The notes below the pieces were generated by a model. That model saw nothing but the letters and a program-made list of their open reading frames with translations, was not told where the DNA came from and did not search any database. Of a stretch of DNA of 64,000 nucleotides, positions 28,267-36,673 are shown piece after piece. The first letter of the stretch is position 1. Each line of letters opens with the position of its first letter. The position numbers and the translations under genes are program-made. Source of the DNA: Spirosoma oryzae (GTDB taxonomy: Bacteria; Bacteroidota; Bacteroidia; Cytophagales; Spirosomataceae); NCBI RefSeq assembly GCF_003002825.1, contig NZ_PVTE01000011.1:62001-126000 (forward strand), written 5' to 3'.

Positions 28267-29340
28267 ATGACCCTCGAATCGCTCCGTAACGACATTGATA
28301 CGCTGGACGATCAGTTACTGACGCTGCTGAATCAGCGTATGGAACTGGTCCGTAAAGTGGGTGAACTCAAACGCTCCGCCAACACGGTTATCTACCGTCC
28401 CGAGCGTGAAAAACAGATTCTGGACCGGCTGCACAGTCAGAATACGGGCCTGCTCAATCAGGCGGCTATCGAGGCTATTTTTCTGGAAATCTTTGCCGTT
28501 TCGCGCAACCTCGAACTGCCCGAGCGCGTGTCCTACCTGGGACCCGAAGGTAGTTTTACGCACCAGGCCGCTGAGAGTCGGTTTGGCGCGATGAGTGCCT
28601 ACATGGCCCTGCCCACCATCCGGTCGGTATTCGAAAGCGTCGAAACAGGACGGGTGCGGTTCGGCGTCGTGCCGATCGAGAATAATCAGCAGGGAATCGT
28701 CAACGAGACCATCGACCTGTTGCTGGAGAAAGATTTGCGCATCGCAGCCGAAGCCCAGATTCCGGTCCATTTTACGTTTGCTACGCAGACGGAGAACCTC
28801 GCCGAAATCACGCACATCTACTCGAAAGACATCGCGTTCCGGCAGTGCAGTAAGTTTCTCAGCGATTCGTTCGACGGGCTGAACGTTGAGTTTGTTCCGG
28901 TTGAATCGACGTCGAAAGCGGCTAAGCTGGCGGGGCAGCAACCCAAAACGGCGGCTATCTGCTCGACGATTGCGGCCAAACTCTTCGACGTGCCCGTGCT
29001 GTTCGACAACATCGAAGACTCTGATCTGAACCGGACGCGCTTCCTGATTCTGGCCAAGGACTTCGTGAATCAGCCCAGTGGCCACGACAAAACGATGCTG
29101 ATTGCCCGGCTGGCAAACACGCAATCGCCGGGGGTATTGGCCGAGTTTCTACAGGAGTTCAATGCGCGTGGTATCAACCTGACCAAGATCGAAAGCCGTC
29201 CGCTGAAAGATGGGGCGACTTTCCGTTACTGGTTTCTGCTCGAATGCGAAGGCCACGCCGACGACCCGGCATTACGCGATGTTATGGACCAGTATGCCAA
29301 CGAAGTGAAGCTGCTGGGTAGCTACGTGCGGGGCGTCTAG
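28267..29340 (+). CDS. pheA: Bifunctional chorismate mutase/prephenate dehydratase
   Basis: A 357-residue enzyme that starts MTLESLRNDIDTLDDQLLTL at 28267. Domains in order are AroQ chorismate mutase (about 1-85, with the conserved LRNDID and LNQRMELVRKVGELK), prephenate dehydratase (about 90-275, with YLGPEGSFTHQAA, VPIENNQQGIVNETIDLL and NRTRFLIL, the TRF motif) and a C-terminal ACT domain (about 280-357, with SPGVLAEFLQEFNARGINLTKIESRP). It makes phenylpyruvate for phenylalanine synthesis and should be inhibited by phenylalanine through the ACT domain. It stands alone; no other aromatic-pathway gene is near. Confidence 0.93.
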   Translation: MTLESLRNDIDTLDDQLLTLLNQRMELVRKVGELKRSANTVIYRPEREKQILDRLHSQNTGLLNQAAIEAIFLEIFAVSRNLELPERVSYLGPEGSFTHQAAESRFGAMSAYMALPTIRSVFESVETGRVRFGVVPIENNQQGIVNETIDLLLEKDLRIAAEAQIPVHFTFATQTENLAEITHIYSKDIAFRQCSKFLSDSFDGLNVEFVPVESTSKAAKLAGQQPKTAAICSTIAAKLFDVPVLFDNIEDSDLNRTRFLILAKDFVNQPSGHDKTMLIARLANTQSPGVLAEFLQEFNARGINLTKIESRPLKDGATFRYWFLLECEGHADDPALRDVMDQYANEVKLLGSYVRGV

Positions 29341-29409
29341 TGCCTACAAGCGGCCAGGTAAACTACTCTGTCGTGATCGCTGTTATGTCAACAGCTAGAT
29401 ACTTGAGAC

Positions 29410-30102
29410 ATGGAAGCCAACGAAAAGACCGATAAGATTGTCGAAGCCCGGATGAAACTCCGACGCCGGTTTGAGGAGAAGATGGCACAGACGCCTTCGC
29501 TGACCGACGAACGCCCGCGTGGGTCGGGGCCGCTCAACCGACACGGGATGCCCGCTACGCCGGTTGGCCAGACGCTGACGAATAAGTGGCCGGTGCTTGA
29601 TCTGGGTTATCAGCCGAGCATTCCGCTTGACAAATGGCAGTTGAACATCGACGGGGAAGTTAACAATCCTGTCCGGCTGAAATGGGAGGATCTGATGGCC
29701 CTGCCGCAGGTTGAGGATACCAGCGATTTTCACTGCGTTACAACCTGGTCGCGACTTGACGTTCCCTGGGTGGGCGTACGCTTCATGGATCTGGCTGCGC
29801 TGGTCGATCCGAAGGGCACGGCCACGCACGTCATGTGTTATGGCTACGATGGCTATTCGACTAACGTAGCTCTCGAAGAAGCGCTCAAGCCCGACGTACT
29901 GCTCGTACACACGGCCGATGGACAACCCCTGACCCGCGAACATGGCGGCCCTTTGCGAATGATCACTCCGCAGTTGTACGCCTGGAAAGGTAGCAAATGG
30001 ATTAAGCGAATCGAGTTTATGGACAAGAACAAACTCGGTTTCTGGGAAGAACGGGGCTATTCCAACACGGCTTACCCGTGGCGGAACGACCGGTATTCGT
30101 GA
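29410..30102 (+). CDS. Molybdopterin-dependent sulfite-oxidase-like protein
   Basis: A 230-residue protein with the oxidoreductase molybdopterin-binding domain (PF00174) over residues about 60-215. The Mo-ligand cysteine is C109 in FHCVTTWSRLDVPWVGV. GYDGYSTNVALEEAL and HGGPLRMITPQLYAWKGSKW, later in the sequence, are family motifs seen in MsrP/YedY and sulfite oxidase. It has no signal peptide, Tat motif or heme partner gene, so a cytoplasmic location is likely, unlike MsrP. The substrate is unknown. It ends 54 bp before a strong terminator. Confidence 0.87.
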   Translation: MEANEKTDKIVEARMKLRRRFEEKMAQTPSLTDERPRGSGPLNRHGMPATPVGQTLTNKWPVLDLGYQPSIPLDKWQLNIDGEVNNPVRLKWEDLMALPQVEDTSDFHCVTTWSRLDVPWVGVRFMDLAALVDPKGTATHVMCYGYDGYSTNVALEEALKPDVLLVHTADGQPLTREHGGPLRMITPQLYAWKGSKWIKRIEFMDKNKLGFWEERGYSNTAYPWRNDRYS

Positions 30103-30155
30103 TAAAAACAAGTGGGTGACGTCCACGGTCTATGCATACACAGACCCGGAACGAT

Positions 30156-30203
30156 AATAAACGCAATAGGGTCGGCAGTGATGCCGACCCTATTGCGTTT
30201 ATT
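30156..30203. terminator. Strong bidirectional hairpin between the Mo-oxidoreductase gene and purL
   Basis: A perfect 22-bp stem (30156-30177 pairs with 30182-30203; core cgcaatagggtcggca) with the 4-nt loop gtga. It starts with A-rich and ends with T-rich sequence, and lies between two convergent genes, so it can stop transcription from either side. Confidence 0.85.
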
Positions 30204-30211
30204 GGTATCTC

Positions 30212-30246
30212 TAAACCTAAAAGGTTTCCAAAACCTTTTAGGTTTA
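30212..30246. repeat. Palindromic repeat, aaacctaaaaggttt type
   Basis: A perfect 16-bp inverted repeat (taaacctaaaaggttt at 30212-30227 and its complement at 30231-30246) with a 3-nt loop, placed just after the purL stop codon on the minus strand. A degenerate copy lies at 32855-32887. It may also terminate purL. Confidence 0.75.
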
Positions 30247-30253
30247 AAAATGA

Positions 30254-32512
30254 CTAGTTCATAATCGTATCCAGGGCCGTGTTGTACAGCGCCTTTGCTT
30301 CGTGTGAGGTGAGCACCTGCTTGTCTTCGATGGTGAAGCCCTGTGCTGTAACCTGACCCAGATACTGGAACGGCAGGATGCTGTCGTTCAGGTAGCCTTC
30401 CAGATGAGCGACCTGATCGGGTGTGATTGTTACGACTACGCGGCTTTGGCCTTCACCGAACAGGAAAGCGTCGGTACGATGCCGCGCATCGGTGCCGATC
30501 GCAAAGCCTTTATCACCCGTCATCGCTGACTCCGCCAGGGCGACGAACAGGCCGCCATCCGACACGTCGTGGGCCGATTGAATCCAGCCGCTGCGAATCA
30601 TGGTTTTGATGCCTTCCTGTACGCGCCACTCGGTATCGAAATCGAAGTAAGGTGCGGGCGCTGCCTTGACACCCCGGTAGGAGTACAGGTATTCCGATGA
30701 AGCGATGTCGTCGCTCGATGGTCCGATCAGGTAAATCAGGTCGCCTTCATTTTTGAAGTTCATCGTCATGCGATGGGCCGGATCTTCCATCAATCCGAGC
30801 ATACCGATTGTTGGCGTCGGGAATACCGGACCATCGTCGGACGACTGATTGTAGAAGCTGACGTTACCGCCCGTCACGGGGGTACTAAACCGGCGGCAGG
30901 CTTCGCCCATGCCCTGAACGGCTTCGACAAACTGCCAGTAGACTTCCGGTACGTAAGGATTACCGAAGTTCAGGTTGTTAGTAACGGCCAGTGGTTCGCC
31001 ACCCGAACAGACAATGTTCCGGCAGGCTTCCGCTACAGCGATCATGGCCCCTTTGCGCGGCTCGGCGTTCACGTAGCGGCTGTTGCAATCGACGGTAATG
31101 ACAATCGACTTGTCGGTGGCTGGCAGGCCGGGGCCTTTCACACTGACAACGGCGGCATCCGACGGTGCGTTGGTGCTCCGGTTTGCCGTGCCGACCATCG
31201 AATCGTACTGTTCGTACACCCAACGGCGCGAGCAGATGTTCGGGTGCGACAACAGGTGTTTGGCTACGTCCGTCAGTTCATCCGCCGTAACGTCATCGAC
31301 GTCGTCGGGGTTGAACTTGGCGAATTCCTTGATATACGCGGGTTCTTTGTACTCACGCTGATACTGCGGGGCACCGCCACCAAGCACCAGATCATAGGCT
31401 GGCACGTCGGCAACGAGTTCGCCGTAGCGGTAGAAATGCAGACGACCTAGATCGTTTTCACCCTTGGCCGTCACTTCGCCAATCTGCGCACAGTTCAGGT
31501 CCCACTTGTCGAAGATTCCCTGAATAACGGCCTCTTTGCCTTTCTCGATGACCACCAGCATCCGCTCCTGCGATTCCGATAGCAGAATCTCGAACGGAGC
31601 CATGTTGGGCTGACGCGTCGGGACTTTGTCGAGGTCGATGATCATGCCGTGCTCACCCTTCGCGCTCATTTCCGAAGTCGAGCAGATGATCCCAGCGGCA
31701 CCCATGTCCTGAATACCGATCACGTGACCCGTCGCGATGATTTCGAGCGTGGCTTCGAGCAACAGCTTCTCCATGAAGGGGTCACCAACCTGCACGGCGG
31801 GCAGCTTGTCGGTCGAGGCTGCGGTGATGTCTTCCGAGGCAAACGTTGCCCCGTGGATGCCGTCTTTACCGGTTGCCGAACCAACGATGAACACTGGGTT
31901 GCCCACGCCGTACGACGTCGCTTTCGCTACTTTACCCGTTTCAACGATACCCGCCGAGAACGCGTTGACCAGCGGATTGGTGTTGTAACACTCGTCGAAA
32001 TACAGTTCGCCACCAACGGTTGGAATACCGAACGCGTTGCCGTAGTCGCCGATACCTTTGACCACACCCCGCAGCAGTCGGCGGGTTTTGGGTAGACCCA
32101 GGTCGCCGAAGCGCAGCGAATTGAGTTGGGCGATAGGCCGTGCACCCATGGTGAAAATGTCGCGGTTGATACCACCGACGCCCGTTGCGGCACCCTGATA
32201 CGGTTCCAGCGCCGAGGGGTGGTTGTGCGATTCGATTTTGAACGAACAGGCCAGGCCGTCGCCGATGTCAACCAGTCCGGCGTTCTCTTCACCGGCCTTG
32301 GCGAGCATCCGGTCGGAGTCGCGGGGGAGGGTTTTCAGCCAGAGAATCGAGTTTTTGTAGGAGCAGTGCTCCGACCACATTACCGAGAAGATACTGAGTT
32401 CGGTAAAGTTGGGCTGACGGCCCAGAATGTCGACGATCTTGTCGAATTCGTCGGGGAGCAGGCCCAGCTTGCGGGCGGTTTCGAGCGTTGGCAGTGATTC
32501 GGTTGCGTCCAT
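30254..32512 (-). CDS. purL: Phosphoribosylformylglycinamidine synthase, small-type PurL
   Basis: A 752-residue AIRS-fold enzyme of the short PurL type, which needs separate PurQ and PurS subunits (neither is in the window). Motifs in order are [16 protein letters not shown] near residue 50, [26 protein letters not shown] near 100 (ATP/Mg site), [12 protein letters not shown] and, in the second half, [11 protein letters not shown] and [14 protein letters not shown]. It converts FGAR to FGAM with glutamine-derived ammonia in purine synthesis. Inverted repeat F lies in its 5' leader, below the probable -7 box at 32612-32619. Confidence 0.93.
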   Translation of the reverse strand: MDATESLPTLETARKLGLLPDEFDKIVDILGRQPNFTELSIFSVMWSEHCSYKNSILWLKTLPRDSDRMLAKAGEENAGLVDIGDGLACSFKIESHNHPSALEPYQGAATGVGGINRDIFTMGARPIAQLNSLRFGDLGLPKTRRLLRGVVKGIGDYGNAFGIPTVGGELYFDECYNTNPLVNAFSAGIVETGKVAKATSYGVGNPVFIVGSATGKDGIHGATFASEDITAASTDKLPAVQVGDPFMEKLLLEATLEIIATGHVIGIQDMGAAGIICSTSEMSAKGEHGMIIDLDKVPTRQPNMAPFEILLSESQERMLVVIEKGKEAVIQGIFDKWDLNCAQIGEVTAKGENDLGRLHFYRYGELVADVPAYDLVLGGGAPQYQREYKEPAYIKEFAKFNPDDVDDVTADELTDVAKHLLSHPNICSRRWVYEQYDSMVGTANRSTNAPSDAAVVSVKGPGLPATDKSIVITVDCNSRYVNAEPRKGAMIAVAEACRNIVCSGGEPLAVTNNLNFGNPYVPEVYWQFVEAVQGMGEACRRFSTPVTGGNVSFYNQSSDDGPVFPTPTIGMLGLMEDPAHRMTMNFKNEGDLIYLIGPSSDDIASSEYLYSYRGVKAAPAPYFDFDTEWRVQEGIKTMIRSGWIQSAHDVSDGGLFVALAESAMTGDKGFAIGTDARHRTDAFLFGEGQSRVVVTITPDQVAHLEGYLNDSILPFQYLGQVTAQGFTIEDKQVLTSHEAKALYNTALDTIMN

Positions 32513-32516
32513 GTGT

Positions 32517-32601
32517 AAAGAGCGAAAGAGCGAAAGAGTGAAAGAGCGGAAGGAGTCGCGTCAGCTTTTCGCTCTTTCGCTCTTTCACCCTTTCGCTCTT
32601 T
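32517..32601. repeat. Intergenic inverted repeat F, octamer class, in the purL leader
   Basis: Left arm 32517-32551 is a tandem of gaaagagc, gaaagagt and gaaagagc units, starting 5 bp from the purL start codon at 32512. Right arm 32565-32601 is the complement (cgctcttt repeated, with one caccc interruption). The putative purL -7 box is outside the right arm, so the transcript would begin with this hairpin. Confidence 0.88.
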
Positions 32602-32611
32602 GAATACTGCT

Positions 32612-32619
32612 CAAAAGTA
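32612..32619 (-). promoter_or_regulatory. Bacteroidota -7 box upstream of purL
   Basis: On the minus strand the sequence is TACTTTTG, matching TAnnTTTG, 100 bp before the purL ATG. Between this box and the end of the cysteine desulfurase gene (32620-32854) I see no gene and no other clear site. Confidence 0.5.
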
Positions 32620-32854
32620 CGGCTTTTGCCTGAAACCGACCCGTGGGATTTCGAAATCCGTGGAGTTTGTCACCAGGTTCAGCGCAAAATCCTGATCGCG
32701 ATACCCTTGCCAATCGGTTTGACTGTAGGTTCTGCCATCTCGGCAGAGGGGAGATAGTGGGGCGCTGACCTGAGTCAGGTCGGTTCGCTTCGGCTGCTAA
32801 ACCGGCCGAAAATTATGACTCATTCGGTGCTGTAATCGGCTGACTGTCAACAAA

Positions 32855-32887
32855 GCTAAAAGGTGTTCAAAATCTTTTAGGTTTAGC
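32855..32887. repeat. Degenerate copy of the aaacctaaaaggttt palindrome
   Basis: The stem ctaaaag (32856-32862) pairs with cttttag (32874-32880). The right side reads cttttaggttta, identical to part of the copy at 30212-30246. It overlaps the stop codon of the cysteine desulfurase gene and could act as its terminator. Confidence 0.55.
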
Positions 32888-34019
32888 TATGGCCCCGTAG
32901 TTGAGAAACAGTATCGGCAACGTGCTGAATAGCCCGGTCGATTTCATCGTCGGTTGTAAAACGGCCCAGACTGAATCGAACCGACGCGTAGGCCAGCTCG
33001 TCCGACAGCCCCATAGCTTTGAGCACGTACGATGGCTCGGTAGTGGCTGAGGTACAGGCCGAGCCGTTGGAAGCCGCCAGCTCATGCAAACTGTCGAGCA
33101 GCCGCTCCCCGTCGACATGGGCAAAGCGGATATTGGTGGTGTTGGGTAGTCGATGGGTGGTGTTGCCGTTAACAGCCGCATCGGGAACGCGGCTTAAAAT
33201 ACCCTGTTCGAGCCGGTCGCGCAGGGCGCTTTGTCGCAGGGCTTCGGTCATCAGCTGCTGCTGACATAGTTCGGCCGCTTTACCTAATCCGACAATCCCC
33301 GGTACGTTGAGTGTACCCGATCGGCGTCCGCGCTCATGCCGACCGCCGTCCTGCTGCGCCGTTAGTTTGACGTGCTTCCGGGCGACAAGCGCACCAACAC
33401 CTTTAGGACCGTACAATTTGTGGCCCGACAAACTCAGCATGTCGATCAATCCGTCGGAGAGGTTCAGCGGCAGTTTACCCACAGCCTGCGTAGCGTCGGT
33501 ATGAAACAGAATGCCGCGTTCCTGCGCCAGTTGCGCAAGCGCGTTGATAGGATGAACGACGCCCGTTTCGTTGTTGGCGACCATGACCGAGATCAGCAAT
33601 GTATCGGGTCGTAGCGCAGCCTCGACCTGTTCCGGATCGATTAGCCCGTCGGCATGGGGCGTAATATAGGTTACGTCGGCACCCAGCCGAAGGAGGTGAT
33701 CGCAGGTGTCGAGGACCGCCTTGTGTTCCGTTTCGACCGTTATAATATGACCGCCCGCCGACCGCCGGGCCTCGAACGCACCTTTGAGCGCCAGATTCAC
33801 CGACTCGGTAGCACCACTGGTAAAAACAATCTCTTTCTCCGATACGCCCAGCAGCCGCGCCAGCTGATCCCGCGCCTGCGCCACCGCGTCGGCGGCCTGC
33901 CACCCGTACACATGCGTGCGCGACGCCGGATTGCCGAAGTGCTCCCGAAAGAACGGTAGCATCGCGTCCAGCACCGCCGGATCGACGGGCGTCGTGGCGT
34001 TATAGTCCAGGTAGGTCAT
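32883..34019 (-). CDS. Cysteine desulfurase, IscS/NifS family
   Basis: A 378-residue PLP enzyme. The start is the ATG at 34019 (MTYLDYNATTPVDPAVLDAM), the canonical N-terminus; the longer frame to 34124 runs through inverted repeat G. The PLP lysine is in LSGHKLYGPKG, the histidine of the cofactor stack is in VETEHKAVLD, and HTDATQAVGK is present. The persulfide cysteine is in SNGSACTSATTEPS. It supplies sulfur for Fe-S clusters or tRNA thiolation. No iscU or other Fe-S gene is adjacent, so a tRNA-thiolation role is equally possible. Confidence 0.92.
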   Translation of the reverse strand: MTYLDYNATTPVDPAVLDAMLPFFREHFGNPASRTHVYGWQAADAVAQARDQLARLLGVSEKEIVFTSGATESVNLALKGAFEARRSAGGHIITVETEHKAVLDTCDHLLRLGADVTYITPHADGLIDPEQVEAALRPDTLLISVMVANNETGVVHPINALAQLAQERGILFHTDATQAVGKLPLNLSDGLIDMLSLSGHKLYGPKGVGALVARKHVKLTAQQDGGRHERGRRSGTLNVPGIVGLGKAAELCQQQLMTEALRQSALRDRLEQGILSRVPDAAVNGNTTHRLPNTTNIRFAHVDGERLLDSLHELAASNGSACTSATTEPSYVLKAMGLSDELAYASVRFSLGRFTTDDEIDRAIQHVADTVSQLRGHS

Positions 34020-34030
34020 TTTTCGGGGAA

Positions 34031-34154
34031 CGGTTTTCGGTTTACAGTTTACTGTGTGCCGGAATCGGTGCTGTGGTTCTGGCGAGAAATGGTCATAAGG
34101 CGAAGCTACTGTGTAACGGGACACCGTGAACTGTAGACCGAAAACCGTATACAG
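34031..34154. repeat. Intergenic inverted repeat G, heptamer class
   Basis: Left arm 34031-34060 reads CGGTTTT, CGGTTTA, CAGTTTA, CTGTGTG. Right arm about 34109-34153 is the complement of CTGTATA, CGGTTTT, CGGTCTA, CAGTTCA, CGGTGTC. The central part is longer than in other copies. It spans the space from the XdhC-like stop to the cysteine desulfurase start. Confidence 0.85.
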
Positions 34155-35267
34155 TTATTCCCGCTCATGAATCGGGGCGGCACGGTGGCGGAGGGCGGTG
34201 CCGCTGCGATGCGACAGGAACGCCCGCACTTCGGCCACGATCGACAGGGCAATTTCTTCGGGCGTGGCCGCACCGATGTCTAGGCCGATGGGGGCATGAA
34301 TACGGTCTGTCTCGCCGTCGAAGCGCCCTTCGTCCGACAACTCATTAAAGATACGCTCCGCCCGGACCCGTGGCCCCAGCATGCCGATAAACGGAACGTC
34401 GGTGGTTAGCACGCGGGGCAGGTTGTTCTTGTCGGTTTTGAAATCGTGCGCCATCAGAATCACCGCCGTTTGCTGATCGATGGGAATGCTGGCAAACGCG
34501 TCGGGGGCAACGATGGCGTGCGCTTCGGCAAACAGCGTCTGCGTTACTTTCTGCGGGTTGGCAACAACCGTGGCCATCCAGCCCAGTTCGTTACTCATCC
34601 GTACCAGCGGCAGCACGTCGTACTGCTGTCCCATCAGAATAAGATGGGGAACAGGCAGCAGAACCTCGATAAACAGTTCCAGCGACTGCCCATTCGACAG
34701 CTCGAACGCAAACGGGGCCGATTTTCCTTTGCTGATATACTGCTGAATCTTCTGCTCGATCGGCGTGGTCAGCTCGGCATCGCCCAGCGCGAGCAGACTG
34801 TCGGGGCCGTCGTAGCGAATCATGTCGCCCCGCTGAAGATCGCCAAACGAGCCGGTAAAGCTGGTGAGCGTTAGCAGTACGTGCGTTTTGCGCGCATCGT
34901 CCAGGCAGGTTTTCAGGCAGTCGAGCGGATTCGGATGATCGGGGTGGAGGGGAGAAATCAAGACGTCGATAACGCCGTTGCAGCCCAGGCCCACGCCGAT
35001 TTGGTAATCATCATCGTCGGTGGTGTCGTAGGTGACCAGCGTTGGCTTGCTTTGCGCAATCGCCAGCCGTGCCCGTCTGAGTGCATCGCCTTCCAGGCAC
35101 CCTCCGCTGATGCCGCCCACCCATTGCCCGTTGTCCAGGATGAGCATACGCGCCCCCGTCCGGCGGTACGATGACCCTTCGACGCGGACCACGGTTGCCA
35201 AAGCAGCTTTAGTCGTACTGGTATTGAGTGCATTATAAGCCGCGATGATGGCCAGAATTTCTTTCAT
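34155..35267 (-). CDS. XdhC/CoxI family protein
   Basis: A 370-residue protein. The start is the ATG at 35267 (MKEILAIIAAYNAL); the longer frame to 35552 reads antisense through tRNA-Ser and is not real. The N-terminal XdhC/CoxI domain has TVVRVEGSSYRRTGARMLI and GGISGGCLEGDALRRA at about residues 23-58. The C-terminal Rossmann domain has VILMAHDFKTDKNNL and PFIGMLGPRVRAERIF, then IHAPIGLDIGAATPEEIALSIVAE. The family inserts or sulfurates the molybdenum cofactor of xanthine dehydrogenase-type enzymes. No such enzyme is in the window, although a cysteine desulfurase, a possible sulfur donor, is adjacent. Confidence 0.88.
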   Translation of the reverse strand: MKEILAIIAAYNALNTSTTKAALATVVRVEGSSYRRTGARMLILDNGQWVGGISGGCLEGDALRRARLAIAQSKPTLVTYDTTDDDDYQIGVGLGCNGVIDVLISPLHPDHPNPLDCLKTCLDDARKTHVLLTLTSFTGSFGDLQRGDMIRYDGPDSLLALGDAELTTPIEQKIQQYISKGKSAPFAFELSNGQSLELFIEVLLPVPHLILMGQQYDVLPLVRMSNELGWMATVVANPQKVTQTLFAEAHAIVAPDAFASIPIDQQTAVILMAHDFKTDKNNLPRVLTTDVPFIGMLGPRVRAERIFNELSDEGRFDGETDRIHAPIGLDIGAATPEEIALSIVAEVRAFLSHRSGTALRHRAAPIHERE

Positions 35268-35424
35268 AACGTTGCAGGACTGACTCGTTGCACAAGGAAG
35301 CCGGCGAGCCACATCGGTTTGGGAGTAGGAGTCAGTAAAGTAAACTGATAACGGCGACGGCAGGTTTCGCGACGCGTGATAAAGCCAGCGTACGCATATT
35401 TTTTTCGGGAAAAGGGCCCTGGTA

Positions 35425-35455
35425 TTGCGCTGACGCAAAAATCGCCTTACCTTTG
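35425..35455 (+). promoter_or_regulatory. Promoter of tRNA-Ser
   Basis: TTG at 35425-35427 and TACCTTTG at 35448-35455, 20 nt apart, match the Bacteroidota -33 and -7 consensus closely. The -7 box ends 10 bp before the first tRNA base. Confidence 0.75.
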
Positions 35456-35464
35456 TGTCACCAA

Positions 35465-35549
35465 AGAGAGATGGCAGAGTGGTCGATTGCGGTGGTCTTG
35501 AAAACCACTGACTGTAACAGGTCCGGGGGTTCGAATCCCTCTCTCTCTG
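35465..35549 (+). tRNA. tRNA-Ser (anticodon TGA)
   Basis: An 85-nt class II tRNA. The acceptor stem AGAGAGA (35465-35471) pairs with TCTCTCT (35542-35548), and G35549 is the discriminator typical of serine. The anticodon arm is GTGGT-CTTGAAA-ACCAC, giving anticodon TGA. A long variable arm follows, and the T arm is GGGGG-TTCGAAT-CCCTC (35525-35541). CA follows the discriminator, so CCA is not fully encoded. Its 3' end borders the AT-rich island. Confidence 0.95.
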
Positions 35550-35552
35550 CAT

Positions 35553-35593
35553 AAAAAGCCTAAATACTTATTAGTCAAGTATTTAGGCTTTTT
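35553..35593 (+). terminator. Terminator of tRNA-Ser
   Basis: A perfect 17-bp stem (aaaaagcctaaatactt at 35553-35569 with its complement at 35577-35593), a 7-nt loop, and a T-rich tail. Confidence 0.85.
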
Positions 35594-35725
35594 CGTTTTT
35601 ATATACTTTTAGGATTATACTAATACATCCAATATTTTCATGATAGCTTTATTTTTATATGTATAAATTTATGTTGCAGGACAGCAATAGAGTGAAAAAG
35701 ATAACAAGAGATAAGACGTTACACA

Positions 35726-36652
35726 ATGGATAATGGTAAAAAGTTTTTATCAGATATTGGGATAATTCAGAAGGCAAGAGACACTAAAAAATTAGTAGTG
35801 TTTGTAGGTTCTGGTGTCTCGGTTAATTCTAACATACCGAATTGGGGCGATATGCTAGAAGAAATTAAGCGAGATATAGGTATTGATAGGAGTGATACAG
35901 AAGATGCGCTACAAATTGCACAAATATATTTTAACGAAAGAAAACAAAAAGAATATATTGACAAAATAAGAGCCACGTTACATCATAAGAAAAAAAAATA
36001 TAATCCTATTGATGAGGCTATATTTGACTTGCAGCCGGAACATATATTGACCACTAATTATGATGACTTACTAGAACAAGTAATAAAAAATAGAGCGTTA
36101 CCTTTTTCCGTTGTTAAAAAAGATAATGATTTTCCGTATGTGGCTAATTCGAATTTATTAGTAAAGATTCATGGAGATTTAGATGAGGATGATTTTGTCT
36201 TGAAAGAGGACGATTATATAGATTATGAATTTAATCATCCTTTATTTGAAGCTTTTATAAAATCTATATTTTCAACAAAAGTAGTACTATTTGTAGGATA
36301 TAGTTTTTCGGATATTAATTTGAAATTGATATTACAAAAAGTTAGAAATATTCTAGGTAAAAATTATCAAAACTCTTACCTTATTACGCATAGCTCTTAC
36401 AGTTCTTTTAAGGTTAATTACCTAAGAGAAAAAGGTGTTAATGTGCTTAGTTATAAAGATAATGAAAATTATATAAATTTGTATTTAGGAGGTGATAACG
36501 CTAGAAAAATTGATTTCAGAAAAAGTAGTTCATCTTTAAATATTACCGGACAAAATTTATTGAGTATTTTGACTTTTCTGAATGTCTATAATAGATTCGA
36601 AGAGGATTTAAGAGAGTATGATTATATAAAACAAATGAAAATGTCTTTATAG
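35726..36652 (+). CDS. SIR2 NADase half of a DSR2-like anti-phage protein
   Basis: A 308-residue SIR2-fold domain. VVFVGSGVSVNSNIPNW at about residues 24-40 is the NAD-binding glycine loop. HILTTNYDDLLEQ puts the catalytic-site Asn at N111 and LLVKIHGDLDED puts the catalytic His at H149. VLFVGYSFSDINLKLIL near 187-203 is the second half of the fold. This pattern, including VLKEDDYIDY, closely resembles the N-terminal domain of DSR2 (defence-associated sirtuin 2), which degrades NAD when triggered by phage tail-tube protein (comparison from memory). The frame ends in TAG at 36650-36652 and continues open in the same frame beyond it, so the product may be truncated. It has no signal peptide and is probably cytoplasmic. 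Confidence 0.85.
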   Translation: MDNGKKFLSDIGIIQKARDTKKLVVFVGSGVSVNSNIPNWGDMLEEIKRDIGIDRSDTEDALQIAQIYFNERKQKEYIDKIRATLHHKKKKYNPIDEAIFDLQPEHILTTNYDDLLEQVIKNRALPFSVVKKDNDFPYVANSNLLVKIHGDLDEDDFVLKEDDYIDYEFNHPLFEAFIKSIFSTKVVLFVGYSFSDINLKLILQKVRNILGKNYQNSYLITHSSYSSFKVNYLREKGVNVLSYKDNENYINLYLGGDNARKIDFRKSSSSLNITGQNLLSILTFLNVYNRFEEDLREYDYIKQMKMSL

Positions 36653-36673
36653 AGATTTTCTGAATTAGGGACT

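Noticed and set aside
28315..29124. Minus-strand frame of 269 codons
   Set aside because: It lies entirely antisense to pheA and has no recognisable motif.
35268..35552. N-terminal extension of the XdhC-like frame to 35552
   Set aside because: It reads antisense through tRNA-Ser; the conserved protein starts at 35267.
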